The notes: generated by a model from the sequence alone, not told the origin. A stretch of 8,621 bases of DNA from CBDVAK01 sp965371945 (GCA_965371945.1 CBDVAK010000146.1:1-8621); one strand, 5' to 3'. Counted from the first letter of the stretch, positions 1 to 6,838 are shown. Program-made: numbers and translations.

Positions 1-1
1 A

Positions 2-64
2 CGGCGTGTCCTGGAAGACACCGCCCGCACCCGCTTCACGGCGGCCGATGTCCCGGGTTATTGA
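2..64 (+). CDS. Possible 3' end of an upstream gene (partial, C-terminus only)
   Basis: An open frame runs in from the left edge and stops at TGA 62-64, giving a C-terminal stretch RRVLEDTARTRFTAADVPGY. Third codon positions are rich in C, as in the real genes here. If genuine, this gene is convergent with htpG and ends 16 nt before the htpG stop codon. Only 20 residues are visible, so I recognise no family. The same bases resemble an intergenic segment at 4417-4479, so this may instead be a non-coding repeat. Confidence 0.25.
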   Translation, partial: RRVLEDTARTRFTAADVPGY

Positions 65-66
65 AA
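4..66. repeat. Diverged 63-bp direct repeat, copy A
   Basis: This segment aligns without gaps to 4417-4479, with 47 of 63 positions identical by my hand count (about 75 percent); most differences are G/A or C/T. It begins with a potential hairpin: 3-10 (GGCGTGTC) pairs with 17-25 apart from one bulged C at 22, around a 6-nt loop. It lies 14 nt beyond the stop codon of htpG, and copy B sits at nearly the same distance from the stop codon of the minus-strand oxidoreductase fusion gene. The left part may be cut off by the window edge. Confidence 0.55.
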
Positions 67-80
67 CTACTCCGATGGGA

Positions 81-1985
81 TCACTCGCCCAGGACCAGCA
101 GCAGCTCGTTGAGACGCTTCACGAATGCCGCCGGGTCTTCGAGCTGGTCACCTTCGGCGAGCACGGCCTGGTCGAGCAGAATAAAGCTCCAGTCTCCAAA
201 ACGCTGCTCATCACTCTCCTTGTCCAGACGCCGGATGATCGCGTGTTCCGGATTGAGCTCGAGTATCGGCTTGCTGACCGGAACGTCCTGGCCGGCCTGC
301 CGAAGCATGCGCTCGAGATGGGGACTGATCGCTTCCTGATCGACCACGACACAGGCCGGAGAGGTGGTCAGGCGATGTGAAACCCGAACCTCCTTGACAC
401 GATCGCCAAGCGCTTCCGAGACCCGCTTGACCAAGCCCTCCATTTCCTTTTCGGCCTTGTCCTGCCCGGCCTTGTCCTCGTCGCTGGATATCTTGTCCAG
501 ATCAAGCTCGCCCTTGGCCACCGATTGGAAGGACTTGCCATCAAACTCGTTCAGATGAGCCATCAGCCATTCGTCGACGCGCTCGTGGAGCAACAGCACC
601 TCGACCCCCTGTTTGTCGAAAATCTCCAGGTGGGGACTGTTGCGGGCGGCTGATAGCCCCTCGGCGGCGATGTAGTAAATCTTGTCCTGGCCCTCCTTCA
701 TCCTGGAGATATAGTCGACCAGGGAGACTGTCTGCCCGTCCCCATCTCCATGAGTCGAGGCAAATCGCAGCAATCCGGCAATCTGTTCCCGGTTGGCGAA
801 TTCCTCGGCCGGCCCTTCTTTGAGTACCGCACCGAATTCCTTCCAGAATCCTGCGTATTTGTCGGTCTCGTCCTTGGCCATGCGCTCCAGCAGCCCCAGG
901 ACTTTCTTGACCGAACCGGAGCGGATGCTGTCGATGATCTTGCTACCTTGCAACATCTCCCGTGAAACATTGAGCGGAAGATCACTGGAATCGATCACCC
1001 CGCGCACGAACCGCAGATAGCGCGGCATCAACTTCTCGGCATCCTCCATGATGAACACCCGCTGTACGTAGAGTTTGATGCCATGTCGCGGCTCGCGGTC
1101 CCAGAGATCGAACGGCGCCTTGCCAGGCAGATACAACAACGAAGTGTATTCGAGCTTGCCCTCCACCCGGCTATGGACCCAGGCCAAGGGATCCTCGAAG
1201 TCATGCGAGACATGTTTGTAAAACTCACGGTATTCCTCGTCCGTGATCTCGCTCTTGGGGCGGGTCCAAAGTGCTGAGGCCCGGTTGACCGTCTCGATCT
1301 CGACCCCGGGTTCCTCACCCTCCTTGTCCGCCGGCCGCGTAACCGGCATACGCACCGGCAGGTTGATGTGGTCGGAATAGCGGGTGATGATGGCACGCAG
1401 CCGCCACTCTTCCACAAAGTCATCCTCGCCTTCGCGCAGATGCAATGTCACGGTGGTGCCCCGTTGCGCACGATCGATGGTCTCGATCTCGAACTCACCT
1501 TCGCCGGATGAAACCCAGCGCACCCCATGCTCGGCTCCCAGGCCCGCCCTGCGGGTCTCGAGCGTGACTTTGTCGGCGACGATAAAGGAGGAGTAGAAAC
1601 CAACACCGAACTCGCCAATCATGCGCGCGTCGGACTGCTGGTCACCCGTCAATGAATCGAGAAACTTGCGGGTTCCCGAACGGGCGATCGTACCAATGTT
1701 CTCGACCACCTCGGTGCGGGTCATGCCCACACCGTTGTCACTCACGGTCAGAGTGCGTGCGTCTTTGTCGAACGACACCGTGATCGCCAGTTCCGGATCG
1801 TCTTCGTAGAGGGCGTCATCGGTCAACGCTTCGAAGCGAAGTTTGTCGCAGGCATCCGAGGCGTTGGAGATCAGCTCCCGCAGAAAGATCTCCTTGTTCG
1901 AATACAGCGAGTGAATCATCAAATGCAATAACTGCTTCGTCTCGGTCTGGAAACCCAGTGTCTCCTTGTGTGTGTCCGTGCTCAT
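81..1985 (-). CDS. htpG: Molecular chaperone HtpG (bacterial Hsp90)
   Basis: Cytosolic ATP-driven dimeric chaperone that remodels client proteins, generally with DnaK. The product is 634 aa, close to the 624 aa of the E. coli protein. The N-terminal GHKL (Bergerat-fold) ATPase domain is clear: NKEIFLRELISNASDACDKL at about residues 30-49, with Glu37 and Asn41 in the positions of E. coli Glu34 and Asn38; DNGVGM at 83-88 carrying the nucleotide-binding Asp83; and the lid glycine motif GEFGVGF at 124-130. The middle domain keeps LPLNVSREMLQ, which contains the conserved catalytic-loop arginine. I start at ATG 1983-1985 because it aligns with the family N-terminus and has GGGAG 12 nt upstream. 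The frame stays open to 2078, but that extension would span the sigma-32 promoter, so it is rejected. Identification is secure. Confidence 0.97.
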   Translation of the reverse strand: MSTDTHKETLGFQTETKQLLHLMIHSLYSNKEIFLRELISNASDACDKLRFEALTDDALYEDDPELAITVSFDKDARTLTVSDNGVGMTRTEVVENIGTIARSGTRKFLDSLTGDQQSDARMIGEFGVGFYSSFIVADKVTLETRRAGLGAEHGVRWVSSGEGEFEIETIDRAQRGTTVTLHLREGEDDFVEEWRLRAIITRYSDHINLPVRMPVTRPADKEGEEPGVEIETVNRASALWTRPKSEITDEEYREFYKHVSHDFEDPLAWVHSRVEGKLEYTSLLYLPGKAPFDLWDREPRHGIKLYVQRVFIMEDAEKLMPRYLRFVRGVIDSSDLPLNVSREMLQGSKIIDSIRSGSVKKVLGLLERMAKDETDKYAGFWKEFGAVLKEGPAEEFANREQIAGLLRFASTHGDGDGQTVSLVDYISRMKEGQDKIYYIAAEGLSAARNSPHLEIFDKQGVEVLLLHERVDEWLMAHLNEFDGKSFQSVAKGELDLDKISSDEDKAGQDKAEKEMEGLVKRVSEALGDRVKEVRVSHRLTTSPACVVVDQEAISPHLERMLRQAGQDVPVSKPILELNPEHAIIRRLDKESDEQRFGDWSFILLDQAVLAEGDQLEDPAAFVKRLNELLLVLGE

Positions 1986-2019
1986 CGCGCCTGAGTGCTC
2001 CCGGAATCTGCTCTTGGAT

Positions 2020-2050
2020 AAGAACCGGACATGGGGACGACGCGGTTCTT
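2020..2050. promoter_or_regulatory. Inverted repeat overlapping the htpG promoter (possible operator)
   Basis: AAGAACCG (2020-2027) and CGGTTCTT (2043-2050) are perfect 8-bp inverted arms separated by 15 bp. The arms bracket the sigma-32 -10 element and cover the expected start site and part of the spacer. The arm-to-arm step is 23 bp, about two helical turns, which suits a dimeric DNA-binding protein. Because the right arm lies upstream of the predicted start, the transcript cannot fold it into a hairpin. It does not match CIRCE (TTAGCACTC-N9-GAGTGCTAA). Function is inference only. Confidence 0.4.
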
Positions 2051-2057
2051 TTTCAAG
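2029..2057 (-). promoter_or_regulatory. Heat-shock (sigma-32/RpoH) promoter of htpG
   Basis: Read on the minus strand, CTTGAAA (2057-2051) is followed by a 14-nt spacer and CCCCATGT (2036-2029). This matches the E. coli sigma-32 consensus, CTTGAAA then CCCCATNT, at every defined base with accepted spacing. Transcription should start near 2022, leaving a leader of about 37 nt before the htpG ATG. Heat-shock control of htpG by sigma-32 is established in E. coli. That this organism uses the same sigma factor is inferred from the sequence match. Confidence 0.9.
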
Positions 2058-2087
2058 TCCGGCACCGCCAGCGCCCACCGCGAGCTG

Positions 2088-2116
2088 TTGCCATTTTCAG
2101 GGTACGGCACTACGAT
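2088..2116 (+). promoter_or_regulatory. Sigma-70-like promoter of the moeB-nudE-cysQ operon
   Basis: TTGCCA (2088-2093, five of six to TTGACA) and TACGAT (2111-2116, four of six to TATAAT) are separated by the optimal 17 bp. The predicted start is near 2123, about 67 nt before the chosen moeB start. It lies back to back with the htpG heat-shock promoter about 30 bp away. Confidence 0.6.
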
Positions 2117-2123
2117 CCCGCTA

Positions 2124-2146
2124 GCCCGCATTTCTCACCAGCGGGC
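2124..2146 (+). other. Small hairpin in the moeB leader
   Basis: GCCCGC (2124-2129) and GCGGGC (2141-2146) are perfect 6-bp inverted arms with an 11-nt loop, starting essentially at the predicted transcription start. It could protect the 5' end of the mRNA or be incidental in GC-rich DNA. It has no T-run, so it is not a terminator. Confidence 0.35.
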
Positions 2147-2178
2147 GTGAATACCCTTGAGCAGTACCGATCCCAGCC

Positions 2179-2182
2179 AGGA
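2179..2182 (+). promoter_or_regulatory. Ribosome binding site that decides the moeB start
   Basis: AGGA lies 7 nt before GTG 2190-2192. The alternative in-frame TTG at 2157 has no comparable site in front of it, so the GTG is preferred. Confidence 0.55.
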
Positions 2183-2189
2183 ACAAGCG

Positions 2190-2948
2190 GTGGATGACGA
2201 AGAACTGCTGAGGTACTCGCGGCAGATCCTGCTAGCCGATTTCGGTATCGAGGGGCAGCAGTGCCTGGCTTCGGCCAGAGTACTGCTGATCGGGCTTGGG
2301 GGGTTGGGCTCACCGGTCGCGATGTATCTTGCCGCAGCCGGCGTCGGTCATCTCTGTTTGAGCGATTTCGACCGTGTCGACCTCAGCAACCTGCAGCGGC
2401 AGATCATCCATCGCAACGCCGATATCGGCCGCGCCAAGGTTGACTCGGCCCGCGATGCACTTACCGATCTCAATCCGCTGGTACGCATCACCACGCTCGA
2501 CCGCCGCCTGCAAGGCGAGATGCTGGCAGAACAGGTCCGCCTGGCGGACGTGGTTGTCGATGGCAGTGACAATTTTGCCACCCGCTTCGCGGTCAACGAG
2601 GCCTGCGTCGCCGAATGCAAGCCACTGGTGTCCGGTGCCGCCATACGTATGGAGGGGCAGATTTCGGTCTTCAACCGGGTGCCGGGCAGCAGCCCCTGCT
2701 ATCGGTGCCTGTATCGAAATAACGGCGAACTCGACCAGAGCTGCTCGGAAAACGGCGTGCTGGCGCCCCTGGTGGGAATCATCGGCAGCATGCAGGCCAT
2801 GGAGACCGTCAAACTGCTGGCGGGCATCGGTGAGGTTCTGGACGGCCGCCTGCTGATTTTCGATGGTGCCACCATGGAATGGCGCGAGGTCGCGCTGCGC
2901 GCGGACCCCGACTGCCCGGTATGTGGCAAAGTGCAACCCGGTGCTTGA
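2190..2948 (+). CDS. moeB: MoeB/ThiF/HesA-family adenylyltransferase (likely molybdopterin-synthase adenylyltransferase)
   Basis: E1-like enzyme that adenylates the C-terminal glycine of a ubiquitin-fold sulfur carrier (MoaD for molybdenum cofactor, ThiS for thiazole) so that sulfur can be loaded. The product is 252 aa from GTG 2190, against 249 in E. coli MoeB, and begins DDEELLRYSRQILL like the family. The ATP-binding glycine motif GLGGLG is at residues 35-40, followed by DFDRVDLSNLQRQ at 59-71 and DGSDNF at 124-129. Two CxxC pairs (Cys170/173 and Cys242/245) should bind structural zinc. Cys185 lies in the crossover loop where ThiF has its reactive cysteine. There is no C-terminal rhodanese domain. 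No moaD, moaE or thiS is visible nearby, so MoeB versus ThiF is not settled; the sequence around CYRCLY and MAPLIG/LAPLVG resembles MoeB more closely. First gene of a three-gene operon. An in-frame TTG at 2157 would add 11 residues. Confidence 0.85.
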   Translation: MDDEELLRYSRQILLADFGIEGQQCLASARVLLIGLGGLGSPVAMYLAAAGVGHLCLSDFDRVDLSNLQRQIIHRNADIGRAKVDSARDALTDLNPLVRITTLDRRLQGEMLAEQVRLADVVVDGSDNFATRFAVNEACVAECKPLVSGAAIRMEGQISVFNRVPGSSPCYRCLYRNNGELDQSCSENGVLAPLVGIIGSMQAMETVKLLAGIGEVLDGRLLIFDGATMEWREVALRADPDCPVCGKVQPGA

Positions 2949-2996
2949 GTCCTGCTCCTTGTGGACAGCGGCGGGATGCCCCGACACGCGATTGCG

Positions 2997-3551
2997 ATGC
3001 GTACCAAACCAGAAATACTGAAGACCACTCTGGTCGCCCGCTCCCGTCTGTTTCGTATCGAACAGTTGGAACTGCGTTTCAGCAATGGTGTCGAGACCGT
3101 CTACGAAAGACTGCGTGGGTCAGCGGTCGGTGCGGTGCTGGTAGTACCCGTGCTTGGCGACGGTACATTGCTGTTGATTCGCGAGTACGCCGCCGGAACC
3201 GAACGCTACGAACTCGGCTTTCCCAAAGGCCGGGTGGAATCGGGGGAGCAGATATTCGAAGCCGCCAACCGTGAATTGATGGAGGAGATCGGCTACGGCT
3301 CCCGGCGGATCGAATCGCTACGAACCATGACCTTGTCGCCAGCCTACCTGGGACATGCCACCCATGTTCTGCTGGCACGGGATCTCTATCCGAAACGACT
3401 CCCGGGTGATGAGCCCGAGGCAATTGAAGTCGTTCCCTGGCCGCTGGATGACATCAACGGTCTGCTGTGTCGTGACGATTTCACTGAGGCCAGGAGCATC
3501 GCTGCGCTATTTATCGCCAGCGCACGACTGCGTGACGGCGTCCACTCGTGA
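2997..3551 (+). CDS. nudE: ADP-compound Nudix hydrolase NudE
   Basis: Nudix hydrolase expected to split ADP-containing dinucleotides (ADP-ribose, diadenosine polyphosphates, NADH) into two monophosphates using a divalent metal. From ATG 2997 it is 184 aa, against 186 in E. coli. The Nudix box at residues 78-100 fits the GX5EX7REUXEEXGU signature exactly, with Glu96 and Glu97 as metal ligands. NudE-like flanks are present: VARSRLF near the N-terminus, IREYAAGTERYELGFPKG before the box, and DLYP with GDEPE after it. The start is chosen by alignment to the E. coli N-terminus. ATG 2976 and GTG 2961 are also in frame, and none of the three has a strong Shine-Dalgarno sequence. It lies 48 nt after moeB and overlaps cysQ, which implies co-transcription. 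Confidence 0.92.
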   Translation: MRTKPEILKTTLVARSRLFRIEQLELRFSNGVETVYERLRGSAVGAVLVVPVLGDGTLLLIREYAAGTERYELGFPKGRVESGEQIFEAANRELMEEIGYGSRRIESLRTMTLSPAYLGHATHVLLARDLYPKRLPGDEPEAIEVVPWPLDDINGLLCRDDFTEARSIAALFIASARLRDGVHS

Positions 3552-4399
3552 ACCTCAACCTCGAACAGTTGGCCGGACCGGTACGCGAAATTGCCGAGGC
3601 GGCCGCGGAGTCGATCCTCGAGATCTACGATACCGAGTTCGAAATCAACTCCAAACAGGATCAGACGCCAATCACCGAAGCGGACCTGGTTGCCGATCGA
3701 GTCATCTGTGACGGGCTCACCGGATTAGCCCCGGATATCCCGCTTCTTTCGGAAGAGTCTGCCAGTGTTCCGTTCTCAACCCGCTCCCAATGGTCCCGCT
3801 ACTGGCTGGTCGATCCGCTGGATGGAACCCGGGAATTCATCAAGCACAGTGGCGAATTCACGGTCAACATCGCGCTGGTGGAGAACCATCGTGCCATCCT
3901 GGGGGTGATTCACATACCGGTGTCCCGGGCCTGCTATTTCGGCTGGCGCAACGGCGGTGCTTTTAAACTGGAACCAGGGCAAACCCACCCCGAGCGTATC
4001 TACACCCGACCCATCGAGGACGGCCCGGTCAGGGTGGCTGGCAGCCGTGGCTATGCGGTCAAATCTCTGCAAACGTTCCTGCGCAAACTCGACAACTATG
4101 AATATGTCGGGGTAGGTGCAGCGATCAAACCCTGTCTGATCGCCGAAGGCAGAGTCGATGTCTACCCTCGCTTGGGACCAACCTCGGAATGGGACACCGC
4201 TGCCGCGCAATGCATCCTCGAAGAAGCGGGCGGCCAGATCATCGACCTGCGGCGGCTGCCGTTACGCTACAACACCAAGGCCTCGCTCAAGAACCCGCCT
4301 TTCATCGCCTTTGGTGATGAGCGCCGGGACTGGACGCGCTATGTCCCCGAGCAGTTTCTGGACAACCGTTTCGAACAACCCGGCGTAGATGGTCAATAA
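3548..4399 (+). CDS. cysQ: 3'(2'),5'-bisphosphate nucleotidase CysQ
   Basis: Inositol-monophosphatase-superfamily enzyme that removes the 3'-phosphate of PAP, the inhibitory by-product of sulfate activation and of phosphopantetheine transfer. Metal-site motifs are intact: TEAD (Asp46), SEE (Glu69/70), DPLDGTREF at residues 89-97 and EWDTAAA at 214-220 (Asp216). The CysQ-type region before the last motif reads GAAIKPCLIAEG, where E. coli has GSSLKFCLVAEG, a mild change. At 283 aa it is longer than E. coli CysQ (246 aa). Part of the excess is a charged C-terminal tail from about residue 257, DERRDWTRYVPEQF onward. The GTG start at 3548 overlaps the nudE stop as GTGA, so translation is probably coupled. 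Last gene of the operon. Confidence 0.95.
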   Translation: MNLNLEQLAGPVREIAEAAAESILEIYDTEFEINSKQDQTPITEADLVADRVICDGLTGLAPDIPLLSEESASVPFSTRSQWSRYWLVDPLDGTREFIKHSGEFTVNIALVENHRAILGVIHIPVSRACYFGWRNGGAFKLEPGQTHPERIYTRPIEDGPVRVAGSRGYAVKSLQTFLRKLDNYEYVGVGAAIKPCLIAEGRVDVYPRLGPTSEWDTAAAQCILEEAGGQIIDLRRLPLRYNTKASLKNPPFIAFGDERRDWTRYVPEQFLDNRFEQPGVDGQ

Positions 4400-4410
4400 G
4401 CCGAGACAGT

Positions 4411-4441
4411 GTGGGTGCGTGTCCCGCAAGGCACCACCCAC
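4411..4441. terminator. Stem-loop between convergent cysQ and the oxidoreductase fusion gene
   Basis: GTGGGTG (4411-4417) plus GTGTC (4419-4423) pairs with GGCAC (4430-4434) plus CACCCAC (4435-4441), with one bulged C at 4418, one G-T pair and the loop CCGCAA. It starts 12 nt after the cysQ stop and lies 51 nt beyond the fusion-gene stop. No T-run follows on either strand, so it is not a classical intrinsic terminator. Its position suggests 3'-end formation or mRNA protection. It overlaps repeat copy B. Confidence 0.45.
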
Positions 4442-4479
4442 AGCCACGTCACGACCGCCAATGCCTCGGATTATCGAGA
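4417..4479. repeat. Diverged 63-bp direct repeat, copy B
   Basis: Partner of the copy at 4-66, in the same orientation and ungapped, about 75 percent identical. It fills most of the 93-nt gap between the cysQ stop and the stop of the minus-strand fusion gene, ending 13 nt from the latter. Its left edge holds the right end of the stem-loop's 5' arm, so the hairpin and repeat are probably one element. I did not find a third copy in the other intergenic gaps. Confidence 0.55.
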
Positions 4480-4492
4480 AATTTCAACCCTG

Positions 4493-6631
4493 CTAAGTGC
4501 GGCGGCGCCAGCGATGGTAGCGTGTCAGCCACTCGAGCACGCGTAGCGGCGCGTGATCCCGTTTCCACTGTCCGGCCACGTACTTGTTGGCCTCGGACAG
4601 GGTGGGATAGATATGGATGGTGCCGAGAATCTTGTTCAGGCCGAATCCGTGGCGCATCGCGGCGACAAACTCGGTAATCAGATCGGAGCCATGCGGGCCC
4701 ACCACGGTGGCTCCCAGAATCCGGTCTTTCCCTGGCTGGGTGATCACCTTGACCATGCCGTCATTGCTGCCGTCGGCGATGGCACGATCCAGATCAGCCA
4801 GATCGTAACAGGTCACTTCATGGGCAATCCCCTGTTCACGGGCTTCCTGTTCACTGAGGCCAACCCGTGCCACTTCCGGATCTGTAAAAGTCGCCCACGG
4901 GATCACTGAATAGTCAGCGCGAAACCTCCACCAGCCGCCAAACAGTGCGTTGACCGCCACATACCAAGCCTGGTGGGACGCGGTATGGGTGAACTGATAG
5001 GGACCGGCTACGTCACCGCAGGCAAAGATATTGGGGAACCGGGTCTGCAGATACTCGTTGACCTCAACCGTGCCCTGTGTGGTGGTGCCGATCCCCAGCG
5101 TTTCCAGCCCCAGCCCATCGGTATAGGGCTTGCGTCCCAGTGCAATCAGCAAGCGATCGAAGCCGATTTCCACTCGCCCGCCTTCATGTTCACACACCAA
5201 CACCTTGCCATTTTCAGCCCGATGAGCCGAAACCGCGCGATAGCCCAGCAACAGATCGATGCCTTCGTCGCGAAACCTGGATTCGATCCGGGCCGACACA
5301 TCGACATCCTCGCGAGCGAGCAGACGTGGCAACATCTCCACCTGGGTGACCTTGCTGCCCAGGCGCGCGAAGGCCTGACTCAACTCGCAACCGATGGGTC
5401 CACCTCCCAGTACCACCAAGCGCCCGGGCAGCTCGCGCAGATCCCAGAGCGTGTCGGAGGTTTCAAATCCGGTATCGCCGATTCCCGGGATGGGTGGAAC
5501 CAGCGGCTGCGCACCGCTGGCGATTACAATGTTTCTCGTGGTCAGTCTGCGTTCGCCAACCTGCACCTCGTAGGGTGAGACGATGCGGGCTTCTCCCTGC
5601 AGGCAATCGACGCCAAATCCGGTAAACCGCTCCACCGAATCGTGGGGCTCGATCTGGCGGATCACTTCACGGACCCGGTCCATCACCTTGGCGAAATCGA
5701 ACCGTACTTCGACCTCATCGATGCCCAGGGCATTGGCATGCCGGGTGGCGTGGAGAAAGTTTGCAGTACGTATCAGGGCTTTCGACGGGACGCAGCCTGT
5801 GTTGAGGCAATCGCCTCCCATACGGTGCTTCTCGACCAGCGCAACCCGTGCTTTGAGCGCCGCGCCCAGATAGGCAGATATCAAACCGCCAGACCCCGCA
5901 CCGATCACCACCATGTCGTACTCGAAGCGACTCGGTTTCGGAAAGCCCCGGTACAAGCGACGGTTGCGAAGCAGTTCGAGACCTTTTCTAGCGATCAGCG
6001 GAAACACCCCGAGGAGGGTAAAGGAAGCGATCAAACCAGGTGAAAGAATACCGGCCAGACTGTCGATCGCCGCCAACCGGGTGCCGGCGTTCACGTAGAC
6101 GATGGTTCCTGCCAGCATACCGATCCAGCTCACTGCGAAAAACGTCAGAGTACGAATCGGGGTCAGACCCATCACCAGATTGATGATAAAAAACGGAAAT
6201 GCAGGTACCAGCCTGAGCGTGAACAGATAGAATGCGCCGTCCTTCTCGATGCCATCGTTGAATGTCACCAGGCTCTCGGCGAAACGATCCTGCACCAGGT
6301 CACGCAACAGGAATCGCGACACCAGAAACGCCAGCGTGGCACCCACGGTCGATGCCAGAGACACCAGTACCGTCCCTAGCCCCAAACCAAAGACCGCACC
6401 GCCGACCAGGGTCATGACCACGGCCCCCGGCAATGACAGCGCTGTCACCGCTATGTAGATCAGCACATAGAACAGCGCCGTACTCCAGGGATGCGCCTGG
6501 TAGTATTGATCGATCGCATCCTGGCGGGATTTGAAGAACTCGAGATTGAGGTACTGACCGAGGTCCAACGCAAAAAAAGCGTAGACCGCCAATACCAGGG
6601 CGACACCCACCAGTATTCTGGTTTTTCTCAT
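4493..6631 (-). CDS. TVP38/TMEM64 (DedA-like) membrane domain fused to an FAD-dependent disulfide oxidoreductase
   Basis: 712-aa predicted inner-membrane flavoprotein. Residues 1-230 are hydrophobic: a first membrane segment at about 6-24, then a TVP38/VTT domain at about 55-190 with VVMTLVGGAVFG and the second-half FTLRLVPAFPFFIINLVMG. Residues 238-712 are a class I pyridine-nucleotide disulfide oxidoreductase: FAD motif GAGSGG (244-249), redox-active CLNTGC (Cys275, Cys280), second dinucleotide motif GGGPIG (409-414) followed by Glu432, which suggests NADH rather than NADPH, and FAD motif FACGDVAG (536-543). The dimerisation domain ends HIYPTLSE (673-680): Tyr675 occupies the place of the catalytic histidine in glutathione reductase (HPTxxE), as in mercuric reductase, yet the C-terminal Cys-Cys pair of mercuric reductase is absent. 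The natural electron acceptor is therefore unknown. This fusion architecture is already known in bacterial annotations. ATG 6631 is supported by GGAG 5 nt upstream. Confidence 0.9.
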   Translation of the reverse strand: MRKTRILVGVALVLAVYAFFALDLGQYLNLEFFKSRQDAIDQYYQAHPWSTALFYVLIYIAVTALSLPGAVVMTLVGGAVFGLGLGTVLVSLASTVGATLAFLVSRFLLRDLVQDRFAESLVTFNDGIEKDGAFYLFTLRLVPAFPFFIINLVMGLTPIRTLTFFAVSWIGMLAGTIVYVNAGTRLAAIDSLAGILSPGLIASFTLLGVFPLIARKGLELLRNRRLYRGFPKPSRFEYDMVVIGAGSGGLISAYLGAALKARVALVEKHRMGGDCLNTGCVPSKALIRTANFLHATRHANALGIDEVEVRFDFAKVMDRVREVIRQIEPHDSVERFTGFGVDCLQGEARIVSPYEVQVGERRLTTRNIVIASGAQPLVPPIPGIGDTGFETSDTLWDLRELPGRLVVLGGGPIGCELSQAFARLGSKVTQVEMLPRLLAREDVDVSARIESRFRDEGIDLLLGYRAVSAHRAENGKVLVCEHEGGRVEIGFDRLLIALGRKPYTDGLGLETLGIGTTTQGTVEVNEYLQTRFPNIFACGDVAGPYQFTHTASHQAWYVAVNALFGGWWRFRADYSVIPWATFTDPEVARVGLSEQEAREQGIAHEVTCYDLADLDRAIADGSNDGMVKVITQPGKDRILGATVVGPHGSDLITEFVAAMRHGFGLNKILGTIHIYPTLSEANKYVAGQWKRDHAPLRVLEWLTRYHRWRRRT

Positions 6632-6636
6632 TCCTG

Positions 6637-6640
6637 CTCC
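6637..6640 (-). promoter_or_regulatory. Ribosome binding site of the membrane-oxidoreductase fusion
   Basis: GGAG on the minus strand lies 5 nt before ATG 6631. It fixes the start there rather than at the longer in-frame start at 6694, and the resulting protein begins directly with a short positive MRKTR segment before the first membrane helix. Confidence 0.7.
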
Positions 6641-6838
6641 AGTGTGTCGCGACGCAGGACCGTAGCAGACAGCTTGCGGGCCAGAACGCTGCATGGTACG
6701 GACTGGACGGCCACGGCTTCAAGCCCGGCACCCGGTCTCCGCCTGGATGATGCGCGTCGTATGGATACGCTTGCCGAACAATACCGGATCAAGCCACACT
6801 CACGGAACATGACCACGAACCCGCTCCACTCGCCCCGA

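Noticed and set aside
1986..2078. N-terminal extension of htpG to 2078
   Set aside because: The open frame continues, but the added residues match nothing in HtpG and would cover the sigma-32 promoter.
2310..2987. 225-aa minus-strand open frame opposite moeB, and similar long antisense frames opposite cysQ, nudE and zapE
   Set aside because: These are shadows of GC-rich coding sequence: no recognisable domains, no ribosome binding sites, and the opposite strand carries clear conserved proteins.
4493..6631. Calling the fusion gene merA (mercuric reductase)
   Set aside because: No N-terminal HMA domain, no terminal Cys-Cys pair and no mer genes nearby; only the tyrosine substitution and general fold are shared.
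6632..6838. Promoters in the divergent gap between the fusion gene and zapE
   Set aside because: Candidates such as TTGCGG-N17-TACGGA (plus, 6674-6702) and a minus-strand TTGATC/TATCCA pair with 19-nt spacing match the consensus too poorly to call.
6491..6838. N-terminal extension of zapE back to 6491
   Set aside because: The frame is open, but it overlaps the 5' end of the fusion gene on the other strand and the extra sequence has no ZapE-like character; the family begins at MTPxxRY.
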